From: Oceanobacillus massiliensis str. N'diop
GTDB taxonomy: Bacteria; Bacillota; Bacilli; Bacillales; Amphibacillaceae
Assembly (NCBI RefSeq): GCF_000285495.1
Contig: NZ_HE610977.1
Coordinates: forward strand, 412,080 to 476,079
Direction of reading: 5' to 3'
Length of the DNA stretch: 64,000 bases
A model generated the notes under the pieces. That model saw only the letters and a list, made by a program, of their open reading frames with translations. It was not told the origin of the DNA and made no database searches. Each line of letters opens with the position of its first letter. Within the stretch, counting starts at the first letter, position 1. This document shows, piece by piece, positions 17,580-26,012 of the stretch. The position numbers and the translations under genes were made by a program.

Positions 17580-18953
17580 TTGAATCCTTTTCCCTATTAT
17601 TTGGATGCTGTACTGGCAGCAGAAGACGACGCCATAACCATCATCAATCAAGATATGGAGGTTATTTACTGGAATGAAGCTGCCGTAAAAACCTATAATA
17701 TACAGCAGCCAGATATCCTGAATAAGCCAATCACTGACTTCTTTGACAACGATAATCTGATGGTGCTAAAGGTGCTGCATACGATGGAACCCGTCAATAA
17801 TGCCTACCATCGTCCGCGACGCGATAAGCATGTCGTGGTCAATGCCGTACCGATTATGGATAATGATAATCAGTTAATTGGTGCGTTATCTGTTGAGAGA
17901 GACATCACACAGATTGTCAAATTAAATGATAACCTTGAGACAACATCAGCAGAATTAAATGAACTGAGACAAAAAGTATATACGAATCATGAAGAGTCTC
18001 CCTTCTCCAAGTTAAAGGGGAATAGCCTTCCACTGCAGCAGACCATCCATATTGCGCGAAAGGCAGCGAAAACAGATGCTACTACCTTGATACTTGGTGA
18101 AAGCGGAACTGGAAAGGAAATTTGCGCAAGGGCGATTCACGAGGCGAGCAACCGCAATAACGGTCCATTTATACCTGTTAACTGCGGGGCCATTCCGAGC
18201 GCATTATTTGAAAGCGAACTCTTCGGCTATGAGGGCGGTTCATTTACAGGTGCAGAGAAAAAAGGCAAAGCAGGTAAAATTGAGATGGCTGATGGGGGCA
18301 CACTCTTTCTGGATGAAGTTGGCGAGCTGCCTCTCGAAATGCAAGTGAAGTTACTAAGAGTGCTGCAGGAGAATACACTCTACCGGATTGGTGATTCACA
18401 AGGCAGACAAGTCGATGTCCGTTTCATTGCGGCTACAAACCAAAACCTGGAGCAGCTCATGGAAGAGAAACGATTCCGTTCAGATTTATTTTATCGACTG
18501 AATGTTATTCAGCTTACAATGCCGCCACTCCGCTATCGGGTTGATGATATCCCTGAACTGGCAGATATGTTCCTTAGACACTTTTCCTCCCATTACCAGG
18601 TGCCAGTCCCGGTTATCGAAAAGGATGCATTCCAATTGCTCCTTCAGTATAATTGGCCCGGAAACATTCGGGAATTGCGTAATTTGATGGAAAGGATTGT
18701 TATCCTTACTGAAAAATCAAAAATTACAAAACAAGATCTTATAAATTATCTGCCAAACACATCACCTATCCGCACGCAAACGATTATCGATGCGAATAAC
18801 TCGCTGCCGCAGGAAAAAGAAATTATCGAAAAACAATTAATAGAGAAGATCTTAAACCAAACAAACGGCAATAAATCAGAAACTGCCAAAAGATTAGGCA
18901 TTTCCCGTGTAACCCTTTATAACAAGATGAAAAAATATGGAATTGACCATTAG
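17580..18953 (+). CDS. putR: Sigma-54-dependent PAS activator of proline catabolism (PutR/RocR type)
   Basis: 457 residues from the TTG at 17580, with GAGGTGA six bases upstream; an in-frame GTG at 17550 lacks a site. A PAS domain (about 10-115) senses the inducer, then the AAA+ core has GESGTGKE (Walker A), GSFTGA in the place of GAFTGA, the Walker B GGTLFLDEVGEL and RFRSDLFYRLNV. A FIS-type helix-turn-helix ends the protein (NKSETAKRLGISRVTLYNKM). Divergent to the proline genes, with a sigma-54 promoter between them, it most likely activates them. The gene name is by context; RocR or another member of the group is possible. Confidence 0.85.
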   Translation: MNPFPYYLDAVLAAEDDAITIINQDMEVIYWNEAAVKTYNIQQPDILNKPITDFFDNDNLMVLKVLHTMEPVNNAYHRPRRDKHVVVNAVPIMDNDNQLIGALSVERDITQIVKLNDNLETTSAELNELRQKVYTNHEESPFSKLKGNSLPLQQTIHIARKAAKTDATTLILGESGTGKEICARAIHEASNRNNGPFIPVNCGAIPSALFESELFGYEGGSFTGAEKKGKAGKIEMADGGTLFLDEVGELPLEMQVKLLRVLQENTLYRIGDSQGRQVDVRFIAATNQNLEQLMEEKRFRSDLFYRLNVIQLTMPPLRYRVDDIPELADMFLRHFSSHYQVPVPVIEKDAFQLLLQYNWPGNIRELRNLMERIVILTEKSKITKQDLINYLPNTSPIRTQTIIDANNSLPQEKEIIEKQLIEKILNQTNGNKSETAKRLGISRVTLYNKMKKYGIDH

Positions 18954-18965
18954 TGCACGTGAATA

Positions 18966-18997
18966 AAGACTCCTTTTTCAGAAGCAAAAGGAGTCTT
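18966..18997. terminator. Intrinsic terminator after the sigma-54 activator
   Basis: A 12-bp perfect stem (AAGACTCCTTTT and its complement) with an 8-nt loop, just after the stop codon. Confidence 0.8.
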
Positions 18998-19054
18998 CCA
19001 GTCTTGGAAATTAAATCAAAGTGGAATTACTGTTTACTGATTTAGAGGTAAAAA

Positions 19055-19198
19055 TTATTTTCTGCCATCGTTTAGTCTTCGGGCTTCTTCAGGACTTGAC
19101 ATCTTCGTCGAACCTTTATAGCGAAGTCCTGTGTCCCTATCTGATTCCACGCGTCCACTTTCTCTTAACTTTTTTTCCTGGCGGTCTTTTGCCATCAT
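19055..19198 (-). CDS. Small YpzI-like protein (47 residues)
   Basis: Minus-strand frame of 47 residues beginning MMAKDRQEKKLRESGRVES, with AGGAGGTG just upstream and a TAA at 19055. The sequence, highly charged and rich in Arg, Lys and Glu, resembles the short YpzI family of Bacillaceae as I recall it. YpzI-type proteins are of unknown function. Too short for most ORF callers. Either of two adjacent ATG codons may be used (19198 or 19195). Confidence 0.7.
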   Translation of the reverse strand: MMAKDRQEKKLRESGRVESDRDTGLRYKGSTKMSSPEEARRLNDGRK

Positions 19199-19449
19199 GA
19201 ACACCTCCTATTATGTAAGATGGGAAGTTTGAGAAAGATTTATTCATCAGTTTTTTGCAAAGGCCATTCTAACTTTCTCCTTCAATCCACCCTACTGCTT
19301 ATATAATTAAAAGTTGTCTGAACGGTTGATAAGGATAATTATTTAGAATATAGTAAAATAGAATTGCTATTCCTAACATTAAACTTCCCTTTTTTCTACC
19401 TTAGTTGACATTCAGTTGCAATGAATCATCGTCAATATTTTGATTTTTA

Positions 19450-19476
19450 TGAAACCTTTTACATACCTATACCGTA
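19450..19476 (+). promoter_or_regulatory. SigW-type promoter of the NfeD-flotillin operon
   Basis: TGAAAC at 19450-19455 and CGTA at 19473-19476, 17 bases apart, match the ECF sigma-W consensus, the same arrangement as in front of B. subtilis yuaF-floT. The NfeD gene starts about 45 bases downstream. Confidence 0.85.
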
Positions 19477-19523
19477 TATAAGGTACAGAAGCTTTTACAA
19501 CTCATATAAAGGATTTGATGCAT

Positions 19524-20069
19524 ATGACCATTTTTGGATATCCGATAGAGAACCTTTATTTATTTACGCTTGTCATTGCCGGACTATTGACGTTGCTCTA
19601 TATATTTTTCGGTGATATTGCTGATGGAATTGGCGAGTCTCTTGGTTTTCTAAATCCCGCCTTGATTTTGGCATTTATTACGTTCTTCTCGGCATCTGGC
19701 TATGTGCTCGAATTTCTAACATCTCTACCAAGCTTGGCTATCATCATAATCGCCGCTGTAATTGCATTGGTTCTGGACACTCTGCTGAACGTTTTTGTCC
19801 TTATTCCAATGTCTTCTGCAGAAGAGTCACTTGGCTATACAGAAGAATCGCTAAAAGGAAGGATTGGAAAAATCATTATTCCAGTCCCCCAGGATGGATT
19901 CGGAGAAATTGTTATAGAAAGCAAAAGCGGGATGATTTCAAAGCCTGCAGCGAGCTATGAAAATCAATCCATTGAAGAAGGCCAGCAGGTTCTCGTCATT
20001 GAGATTGAGAAAGGCGTTGTCTATGTGATCCCATATGAAAATGATTTGGATTACGGATACTCTGGTTAA
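19524..20069 (+). CDS. NfeD-like membrane protein (YuaF type)
   Basis: 181 residues from the ATG at 19524 (AAAGGA ten bases upstream; an ATG at 19518 is also possible). Three or four hydrophobic helices in the first 90 residues are followed by a soluble beta-rich OB-like domain (GRIGKIIIPVPQDGFGEIVI...EEGQQVLVIEIEKGVVYV), the NfeD layout. Encoded immediately before flotillin as in B. subtilis yuaF-floT. NfeD proteins associate with flotillin assemblies in the membrane. The pair is under a SigW-type promoter, pointing to envelope stress control. Confidence 0.87.
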   Translation: MTIFGYPIENLYLFTLVIAGLLTLLYIFFGDIADGIGESLGFLNPALILAFITFFSASGYVLEFLTSLPSLAIIIIAAVIALVLDTLLNVFVLIPMSSAEESLGYTEESLKGRIGKIIIPVPQDGFGEIVIESKSGMISKPAASYENQSIEEGQQVLVIEIEKGVVYVIPYENDLDYGYSG

Positions 20070-20129
20070 TCATATCTATCCTTAGGTAGGTATTTTTATA
20101 AAAAAACAATTTTTAAGGGAGGAATAAAA

Positions 20130-21677
20130 ATGACGGGAATATGGATTGTCACCGGAATCGCGGCATTTATTGTGTTAGCACTTATTGGTGTATTTATAAC
20201 CAAATACCGTACTGCCGGACCCGATGAAGCATTGATTGTAACCGGCAGCTATCTGGGCAAAAAGAATGTTCATATTGATGAGTCCGGCAATAAAATTAAA
20301 ATCATTAGAGGTGGAGGTACATTCGTCCTGCCGGTTTTCCAGCAGGCTGAACCACTTAGCTTGCTGTCAAGCAAACTAGAGGTTACCACGCCAGAAGTAT
20401 ACACAGAACAAGGTGTTCCTGTAATGGCAGATGGAACAGCAATCATTAAGATCGGTGGTTCCATTGGTGAAATTGCCACTGCCGCCGAACAGTTTTTAGG
20501 AAAAACAAAAGGCGACCGGGAAAACGAAGCTAAAGAAGTACTTGAAGGCCATCTCCGCTCCATTCTTGGTTCGATGACCGTTGAAGAAATTTATAAAAAC
20601 CGCGATAAATTTTCCCAGGAAGTGCAACGAGTCGCCTCACAGGATTTGGCAAAAATGGGATTGATCATTGTCTCCTTCACCATTAAAGAAGTACGGGACA
20701 AAAACGGCTATTTGGAATCACTAGGGAAGCCTCGAATTGCCCAAGTGAAACGAGACGCTGATATCGCGACTGCCGAGGCAGATAAAGAAACCCGTATCAA
20801 GCGGGCCGAGGCTGCTAAAGATGCGCAAAAAGCTGAATTGGAACGCGCAACCGAAATTGCCGAAGCTGAAAAAGAGAACCAATTAAAGACGGCAGATTAT
20901 CGTCGTGAACAAGATATTGCAAAGGCCCGTGCCGACCAGGCATATGATTATGAAACAGCTCGTGCAAAACAACAGGTTACTGAGCAGGAAATGCAAATAA
21001 GAATCATTGAGCGCCAAAAGCAAATCGAATTGGAAGAAAAGGAAATACTTCGTCGCGAGAAGCAATACGATTCTGAAGTCAAGAAAAAGGCAGATGCAGA
21101 TCGTTACGCTGTTGAGCAGGCAGCAATCGCCGATAAGGCCAAACAGCTCGCTGCAGCTGATGCGAATCAGTACAGGATTGAAGCAGAAGCCAGAGCCGAA
21201 GCAGAGCAAGTGCGTGCTGAAGGTCTCGCAAAAGCCGATTCCACAAGAGCACAAGGTGAATCTGAAGCAGAAATCATCCGTCTGAAGGGACTTGCTGAAG
21301 CTGAAGCAAAAGAAAAGATTGCTGAGGCATTCGAGCAGTTTGGCGAAGCGGCAATCCTTGATATGGTCATGAAAATGCTTCCTGAATATGCTAAAGAAGT
21401 GGCAAGCCCACTCGCCAACATCGATAAGATTACCGTGGTTGATACCGGCAGCAGTGGTTCAGACGGCGGGGCGAATAAAGTAACAGGCTATGCAACAAAT
21501 CTAATGTCCACCCTGCAGGAGTCGCTAAAAGCATCCTCAGGAATTGATGTGAAGGAATTACTGGAAAACATGACAGGATCAAGCCAGTCAAACGACCTAG
21601 ACCTTAACCGCATCAATTACGAAGCCGAACTGGAAGACAACAGACTTAAAAATACCAAAGCAGAATCAAAAAGCTAA
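20130..21677 (+). CDS. floT: Flotillin (FloT)
   Basis: 515 residues. One N-terminal membrane-inserted segment, then an SPFH/prohibitin domain (GPDEALIVTGSYLGKKNVHI; GGGTFVLPVFQQAEPLSLL; IYKNRDKFSQEVQ), followed by a long, Glu/Ala/Lys/Arg-rich coiled coil with EA repeats (about residues 200-400) and a Gly/Ser-containing C-terminal region. It scaffolds membrane microdomains. The gene follows the NfeD gene by 60 bp with GGAGG in front. The strong hairpin at 21683-21715 terminates the unit. Confidence 0.94.
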   Translation: MTGIWIVTGIAAFIVLALIGVFITKYRTAGPDEALIVTGSYLGKKNVHIDESGNKIKIIRGGGTFVLPVFQQAEPLSLLSSKLEVTTPEVYTEQGVPVMADGTAIIKIGGSIGEIATAAEQFLGKTKGDRENEAKEVLEGHLRSILGSMTVEEIYKNRDKFSQEVQRVASQDLAKMGLIIVSFTIKEVRDKNGYLESLGKPRIAQVKRDADIATAEADKETRIKRAEAAKDAQKAELERATEIAEAEKENQLKTADYRREQDIAKARADQAYDYETARAKQQVTEQEMQIRIIERQKQIELEEKEILRREKQYDSEVKKKADADRYAVEQAAIADKAKQLAAADANQYRIEAEARAEAEQVRAEGLAKADSTRAQGESEAEIIRLKGLAEAEAKEKIAEAFEQFGEAAILDMVMKMLPEYAKEVASPLANIDKITVVDTGSSGSDGGANKVTGYATNLMSTLQESLKASSGIDVKELLENMTGSSQSNDLDLNRINYEAELEDNRLKNTKAESKS

Positions 21678-21682
21678 CACCA

Positions 21683-21715
21683 AAAAAGGAACAATCCCAG
21701 CGATTGTTCCTTTTT
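21683..21715. terminator. Intrinsic terminator after floT
   Basis: A 14-bp perfect stem (AAAAAGGAACAATC and its complement) with a 5-nt loop, ending in a T-run. Confidence 0.88.
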
Positions 21716-21728
21716 CCTGCCTTTTTGG

Positions 21729-21757
21729 TGCCTGTCACTTCCCGTTTTTTGTCGAAA
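21729..21757. repeat. Short interspersed repeat GGTGCCTGTCACTTCCCG, copy 1
   Basis: GGTGCCTGTCACTTCCCG followed by TTTTTTGTCGAA, found again at 23887-23915 with one base changed (GATTTTTGTCGAA). Both lie in intergenic DNA beside terminators. Similar TGACAGGCACC sequences are scattered in Bacillaceae genomes. Confidence 0.75.
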
Positions 21758-21867
21758 AATGTCATTTATTTTAACCACCCAAAACTCTGCGTCAGCTGCC
21801 ATAGACAAGTCAATTTATTCTTCTTTAATATCTTTAATATAAAGTCTCCTTTATTCAGGGAAAGAGT

Positions 21868-22782
21868 CTAATTTTGTAAATCCAGCGCTAGACGAATCAT
21901 ATCCCTGCACTGGATATTGTTCTCCATTATTTCTTCATTGTAGTTTCTTATAAAATAATCTCTTTCAATTCCGGTAATCCTGAAACCGCATTTTTGATAT
22001 AGTGCCAATTGACCGATACTTGAATTCCCCGTCCCGACCTCTATCGATTTATATCCGCTTGACTTGGCAATCTGAATCGCATACATTACCAGCTGCTTTC
22101 CTATTCCTTTTCCATGTTCTGTTTCTTTAACAGCAATATTAGCCAGCTCCACCGTTCCAGGCCTTGTCTGAAGCAATACAAAAACGCCTATCAATTGATT
22201 ATCCATTTCCGCTATAAAACATTGTCCTCGCTGTAAATAGTCCTCAATATAAGCTTGCGACGGGTCAGCCAACAACAGTAAATCGAGCGGGGCAGCTTCA
22301 TCGCCGTTCCATCTTCGTACTTCTATCGTGCAACCCCTTTTAAAAATCAAGTCATTATCTGTATCATAAAACTTCATATGGGGCTTCTCTTTTTTGTAGT
22401 AAGCAAGGCGATCTTGTAATGTACCCGTGTGAAATTCAAATTTATGACCGTCTGGATCAGCAAAGTATATAGACCCTTTGTCTTGAGCTTCTCTTTTGCG
22501 CCCTGGCAAAATACGAATATCCAATCCTTTCAGATACGTGCAAATATCATCAAATTCTCTTTCATCTACTGAAAAAGCAAGATGGGTATAGGACTGATTA
22601 ATTTCATTGCGCGGTATGCCCCTCTCTTCATTAAGGGCAAGCCAAATACCATTAAGATCGAAATAGGCGGTAGTCTTTCCTTTGACCAATAACTTCGCAT
22701 CAAATACTCGCTGGTAAAAATCAATCGATTTATCTAAATCTGAAACAGAAAACAAAAAATGATTAACTCCTTTAATTCGCAT
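21868..22782 (-). CDS. FosB-type metallothiol transferase fused to a GNAT acetyltransferase
   Basis: 304 residues from the ATG at 22782; AAGGGGG gives good spacing there, and poor spacing for the ATG at 22788. Residues 1-140 are FosB: VNHFLFSVSDLDKSIDFYQRVF, IPRNEINQSYTHLAFSV, IYFADPDGHKFEFHTGTLQD; the metal ligands are H8, H67 and E116. FosB adds bacillithiol to fosfomycin. Residues 150-300 are a GNAT domain with ELANIAVKETEHGKGIGKQL and ALYQKCGFRITGIE. Standalone FosB is about 140 residues, and no frameshift or linker artefact is seen, so this is a real fusion in the DNA. What the acetyltransferase half modifies is unknown. Confidence 0.85.
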   Translation of the reverse strand: MRIKGVNHFLFSVSDLDKSIDFYQRVFDAKLLVKGKTTAYFDLNGIWLALNEERGIPRNEINQSYTHLAFSVDEREFDDICTYLKGLDIRILPGRKREAQDKGSIYFADPDGHKFEFHTGTLQDRLAYYKKEKPHMKFYDTDNDLIFKRGCTIEVRRWNGDEAAPLDLLLLADPSQAYIEDYLQRGQCFIAEMDNQLIGVFVLLQTRPGTVELANIAVKETEHGKGIGKQLVMYAIQIAKSSGYKSIEVGTGNSSIGQLALYQKCGFRITGIERDYFIRNYNEEIMENNIQCRDMIRLALDLQN

Positions 22783-22917
22783 ACCCATCCCCCTTTACAA
22801 TCAATAAAAAAAACTGTGAAGAAAAACCCAAAACCAAATGACGTATTACAATCGTTATTAAGGGCAGTCCCACTGATTGAGGCCCTTTCTCTTTAATTGA
22901 AAGTAAGGTCCATCATT

Positions 22918-23379
22918 TTATAATTCTTTATAGACCATTTCACGATACCTTACAAATTTATGCTTCTCATAAAATTCTTTTGCGACTGTGTTTTCAAGCC
23001 AATAATCAAGTTCAACCAAGTCTATTCCGCAGTTTTTTGCTAGTTTATAAATGTGCTCCATCAGGGCAGTTCCATAACCTTGATTCCTTTTTGAGGCATT
23101 GATGCTGATTTGATGAACATAGACAGATTTATAGCCCTTTTTCAGCGGACTTTCCGGATAGTCTCTCATCTCTATCCAAGCATATCCAACGGCTTCCCCT
23201 CCGTTCTCCAAAAGAAGAAAAGTGAAACCTGTATCCTCAACCAGCTCCTTGAAAATTTCCTTAAAGAGCTCCTCATTATATTTATTGAAGTACCTTGGAT
23301 ATAGATGATAATGCAAATCATGCACATGCTTGTTTAATGCAGCCACTAATTTATAATCCTTCGTCTCACTTATCTTCAT
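22918..23379 (-). CDS. GNAT acetyltransferase
   Basis: 153 residues from the ATG at 23379, preceded by GGGTGAT; the GTG at 23391 is a less likely start. The acetyl-CoA loop is ASKRNQGYGTALMEHIYKLA with the following LVELDYWLENTVAKEFYEKH as helix and last strand, a normal GNAT core. The substrate cannot be told. It lies 130 bp upstream of the FosB-GNAT gene, on the same strand, which may allow co-transcription. Confidence 0.82.
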   Translation of the reverse strand: MKISETKDYKLVAALNKHVHDLHYHLYPRYFNKYNEELFKEIFKELVEDTGFTFLLLENGGEAVGYAWIEMRDYPESPLKKGYKSVYVHQISINASKRNQGYGTALMEHIYKLAKNCGIDLVELDYWLENTVAKEFYEKHKFVRYREMVYKEL

Positions 23380-23496
23380 CCTATCACCCACCCAACTATA
23401 TTAGATACAATACTCGAAGCCCTTCTTTAAAGATGTGCATAGTATTCATATATAGAAAAAATATATCTGGAGTCTTCCTGCATGGTTAATAACGAT

Positions 23497-23823
23497 TTAG
23501 TTTATGAAATAATCAATATAGTAGATAAATGTGGCAATTGCTGATATCAATGTGTAAATAACCGCTGTTACAAACGTAACGGTTGGATTAAAGTTCTTTT
23601 TTTCTTCCTCTATTTTTATACCTGTCTGTGCCTGGACATTCATACGAATAGAGCTTGAAACGATTCCCCCTGATGAATTGGTAAACCAAATGACGACTGC
23701 TACCATAAGACCAATAAAGAAGGAGTAGTCAATAAAGCTCCCACCAATTAAATGGACCGCAGCCCAGTTTAGAACAAAGATGACTATTAATGTACCGGCC
23801 GACCAAAACACTTTCCCCATCAT
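23497..23823 (-). CDS. Hypothetical membrane protein
   Basis: 108 residues with three hydrophobic helices (residues 7-27, 33-50 and 84-105) and a short polar loop with EEEKKN between helices two and three. No family is recognised. A serine-rich stretch (SSGGIVSSSIR) and the length suggest a small integral membrane protein. It stands 118 bp from the next gene and is separated from cwlJ by the hairpin at 23935-23988. Confidence 0.55.
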   Translation of the reverse strand: MMGKVFWSAGTLIVIFVLNWAAVHLIGGSFIDYSFFIGLMVAVVIWFTNSSGGIVSSSIRMNVQAQTGIKIEEEKKNFNPTVTFVTAVIYTLISAIATFIYYIDYFIN

Positions 23824-23886
23824 AATCCCCCTCTTTTAGAGTCATACGAACAGAACCGCACCTTTGTTTCAAATAGATACCAAATA

Positions 23887-23915
23887 GGTGCCTGTCACTT
23901 CCCGATTTTTGTCGA
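23887..23915. repeat. Short interspersed repeat, copy 2
   Basis: Partner of 21729-21757, sharing GGTGCCTGTCACTTCCCG and TTTTTGTCGAA. Confidence 0.75.
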
Positions 23916-23934
23916 ATGGTATTCAAGCAATAAA

Positions 23935-23988
23935 AAATCCGAACTTACTTTCAAAATTCTCCCTTTAGAATTCGAATAGTTCGGATTT
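23935..23988. terminator. Hairpin between the membrane protein and cwlJ
   Basis: An 11-bp outer stem (AAATCCGAACT with AGTTCGGATTT) encloses a second inverted repeat (AAAATTCT...AGAATTCGAA), making a long imperfect hairpin just 3' of cwlJ on the minus strand. Confidence 0.65.
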
Positions 23989-24099
23989 CCTATTATTTAT
24001 GCCTTTGATTCTGTTTTTATCTATCTTTTTCCTGCGTATGTTAATTCTGTCCAGCCAATCCTATCGTCAGCAGATGATTGGAAACTGATACGTAAAAGA

Positions 24100-24540
24100 T
24101 TAGCCCATATAGACACTATCACATGTTCCGGGCGCTGGTTCATAAAAGCAATGCTGCTTAAATTGACCGGTAAATGGCTGGTCATACCATGTCGGCGGGC
24201 ATGGTCCACTGGGATTAAAATACCAAAGTGCAAATTTCGCTGGATGGTCTCTCCAAGACTGCAAATTCCGTTCTGCCAATCTTCTTTCGGATTCTCTTGC
24301 TCTTTGGTAAAACACATTGCCCTTTTGCACCGCTTCAAAAGAATAATTTCCTCCTTGCACGTGAAAAATAACATCTTCAACTGTACGCAAATCATTAAAA
24401 TCAACACAATCAGCTACAACTCGATTAACAATTACATTTCCAACATATAGCATCCCTTGTTTTCCTTCACCCTCAGCTTCTGCCCTCATCATTCTTGCCA
24501 TTAAACTAACGTCAGCATCTCTGTACGCTACTCTCGCCAT
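24100..24540 (-). CDS. cwlJ: Spore cortex-lytic hydrolase CwlJ
   Basis: 146 residues from the ATG at 24540, with GGAGG seven bases upstream; the longer frame from 24579 is not needed. MARVAYRDADVSLMARMMRA then EGEGKQGMLYVGNVIVNRV, DLRTVEDVIFHVQGGNYSFE and the end ...YDQPFTGQFKQHCFYEP are hallmarks of CwlJ/SleB-type Hydrolase_2 domains; the catalytic Glu lies in the AEGEGKQG region. CwlJ cleaves spore cortex peptidoglycan at germination, which marks this as an endospore former. No gerQ is seen in the window. About 60 bp upstream begins a copy of the interspersed inverted element. Confidence 0.9.
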   Translation of the reverse strand: MARVAYRDADVSLMARMMRAEAEGEGKQGMLYVGNVIVNRVVADCVDFNDLRTVEDVIFHVQGGNYSFEAVQKGNVFYQRARESERRLAERNLQSWRDHPAKFALWYFNPSGPCPPTWYDQPFTGQFKQHCFYEPAPGTCDSVYMG

Positions 24541-24601
24541 TTTTCCACCTCCAAAATATAGTATGAAAAAAGCCCGCATTGATGTTTTTGTTCATAATAA
24601 A

Positions 24602-25048
24602 AGGATCTTTTCTTAAGTATTGTTGTTATTTCTAACTTTGTATTTGATGGAAACAGCGACGTAACAAAAATGATTGATGTGGTAATCGCCACTCCGGAAA
24701 TACACTTCGCTTTCCACGGGCTCGCGATGAGCCTCCTCGCTCGCAAAGTTCGCTCCCTGTGGGGTCTCATCGTCTTCGCTTTCCCGCAGGAGTCTTCGTG
24801 TATTTCCTCCGTTGTGATTTAGCTTTCTGAAAAAAATTACTGATATTCAATTGTTAAGCTGATTGATTGGAGCGCAGGGAAGTCGACTCCAGCGGGAAAA
24901 GCAACAGGTGAAGATCCCGCAGGAAGTGGGTTTCTTCCGAGGAAGCTGAAGCGTTGCCCGCGGAAAGCGACTGCACGGAGCGGAAATCGGCAGTTACTTC
25001 GCAGTTTATATATTTTATGAAAAACAACAATCTTTGAGAAAACAGCCT
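24602..25048. repeat. Interspersed element with long terminal inverted repeats, copy 1
   Basis: About 450 bp. Its ends are inverted: left AAGGATCTTTTCTTAAGTAT...GAAACAGCGACGTAAC, right GTTACTTCGCAGTTT...GAGAAAACAGCCT. The inner part has CTCCGGAAATACACTTCGCT, which is mirrored within the same half by TCTTCGTGTATTTCCTCCG, and a second half with GATTGATTGGAGCGCAGGG and GAAGATCCCGCAGGAAGTGG. It is related to the copies at 46591 and 50585. No protein is encoded. Confidence 0.85.
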
Positions 25049-25148
25049 AATAAAAAGAAGAACTACCTACGCTCAATCAAACCGATCTGCAATGTACGAT
25101 GATTTTGCTTTGGACTAACTTAGTCAAATCCTCGGTTTTGCCGTTCCT

Positions 25149-25709
25149 CTATATCCGATCAATAAAACAGGTCAGTACTTGGGCACCATCGTCATCCACA
25201 GGAACAAACAGGTGTGGCTTGGATCCTTGGAAATAAGCACTGTCGCCTTTTTCCATTAATTGCTCATTCCCGTCATAGAGCAAATTTATTGATCCTTCTA
25301 ATATGTAGATAAATTCGTCTTGTGAATGGGTATATGTCTGATCGAGCCGCTGATTCAGTTTTCTGGGGGTTACATGGACAATCGTCGGCTCAATCCCACT
25401 ATACTTCGACCTATTTGCCAGAAGCTCATAGGAATACCCCATCCCTTCATCTCCGAACCTCGTTTGCCGATTAGAATTCTTTTGGAATACGATATCCTGT
25501 TCAGTTTTATCATCCAAAATCCACGACAACTGCACTCCCAATGCATCGCTAATCTTTGATAAAGTAGCAACAGCAGATGTCGTCTGTCCATTTTCAATTT
25601 TCGATAAAAGACTTTTGGAAATTCCGCAATCATCAGCAATTTGCTGCTGTGTTTTCTGATTACGCAAACGTATTTGCTTTATTTTTTTTCCGATATTCTG
25701 AAGATCTAT
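25149..25709 (-). CDS. XRE-cupin regulator with apparent ATA start
   Basis: An N-terminal helix-turn-helix (GKKIKQIRLRNQKTQQQIA, DDCGISKSLLSKIENGQT) and a C-terminal cupin domain (about 110-180: THSQDEFIYILEGSINLLYD, EKGDSAYFQGSKPHLFVPV). This is the XRE-cupin class of repressors sensing small ligands. The open frame continues upstream to a codon ATA (25707-25709) in the place where relatives have ATG (I/M-DLQNIGKKIKQIR), with GGAAGGAATGAG in front. A TTG at 25667 would remove helix 1 of the DNA-binding domain. The stop TGA before the ATA confirms nothing more upstream. Either ATA is used or the gene is damaged. Confidence 0.65.
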   Translation of the reverse strand: MDLQNIGKKIKQIRLRNQKTQQQIADDCGISKSLLSKIENGQTTSAVATLSKISDALGVQLSWILDDKTEQDIVFQKNSNRQTRFGDEGMGYSYELLANRSKYSGIEPTIVHVTPRKLNQRLDQTYTHSQDEFIYILEGSINLLYDGNEQLMEKGDSAYFQGSKPHLFVPVDDDGAQVLTCFIDRI

Positions 25710-25923
25710 AGAAACTCATTCCTTCCATAAGAAATCATATGTATGTTTTTTTATTTATCATAGATGAGGCAATAATTGCAGTCAAGGTACTTCTTAGCTG
25801 GAAAATGTTAAAAGGGAAGGCATCTACCCTTGTGTCCATCCCCCAACATAAAAAACTAAGCTAGTTTTATAGTAGACTATTTATCTTCCATTATGAATTT
25901 TAATCTCAATAAATTCACAAAAA

Positions 25924-25969
25924 AAAGACACCTCATTCTCATAGCAACCTATAAAATGAAAAGTGTCTT
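25924..25969. terminator. Hairpin downstream of the SDR gene
   Basis: Outer arms AAGACAC/GTGTCTT and inner TCATT/AATGA. It sits just 3' of the SDR gene on the minus strand and has A/T-rich flanks that could work in either direction. Confidence 0.5.
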
Positions 25970-26012
25970 CTGCTTATTAGATTGTTGAAATACCAGAATC
26001 CATGCCGTAAAA

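Noticed and set aside
24021..24407. 128-residue ORF on the minus strand at the cwlJ locus
   Set aside because: It overlaps cwlJ in another frame and matches nothing, whereas cwlJ has a ribosome site and a full family pattern.
24602..25048. Degenerate insertion sequence with a transposase
   Set aside because: No transposase fragment can be read in any frame in the three copies, so only a non-autonomous element is supported.
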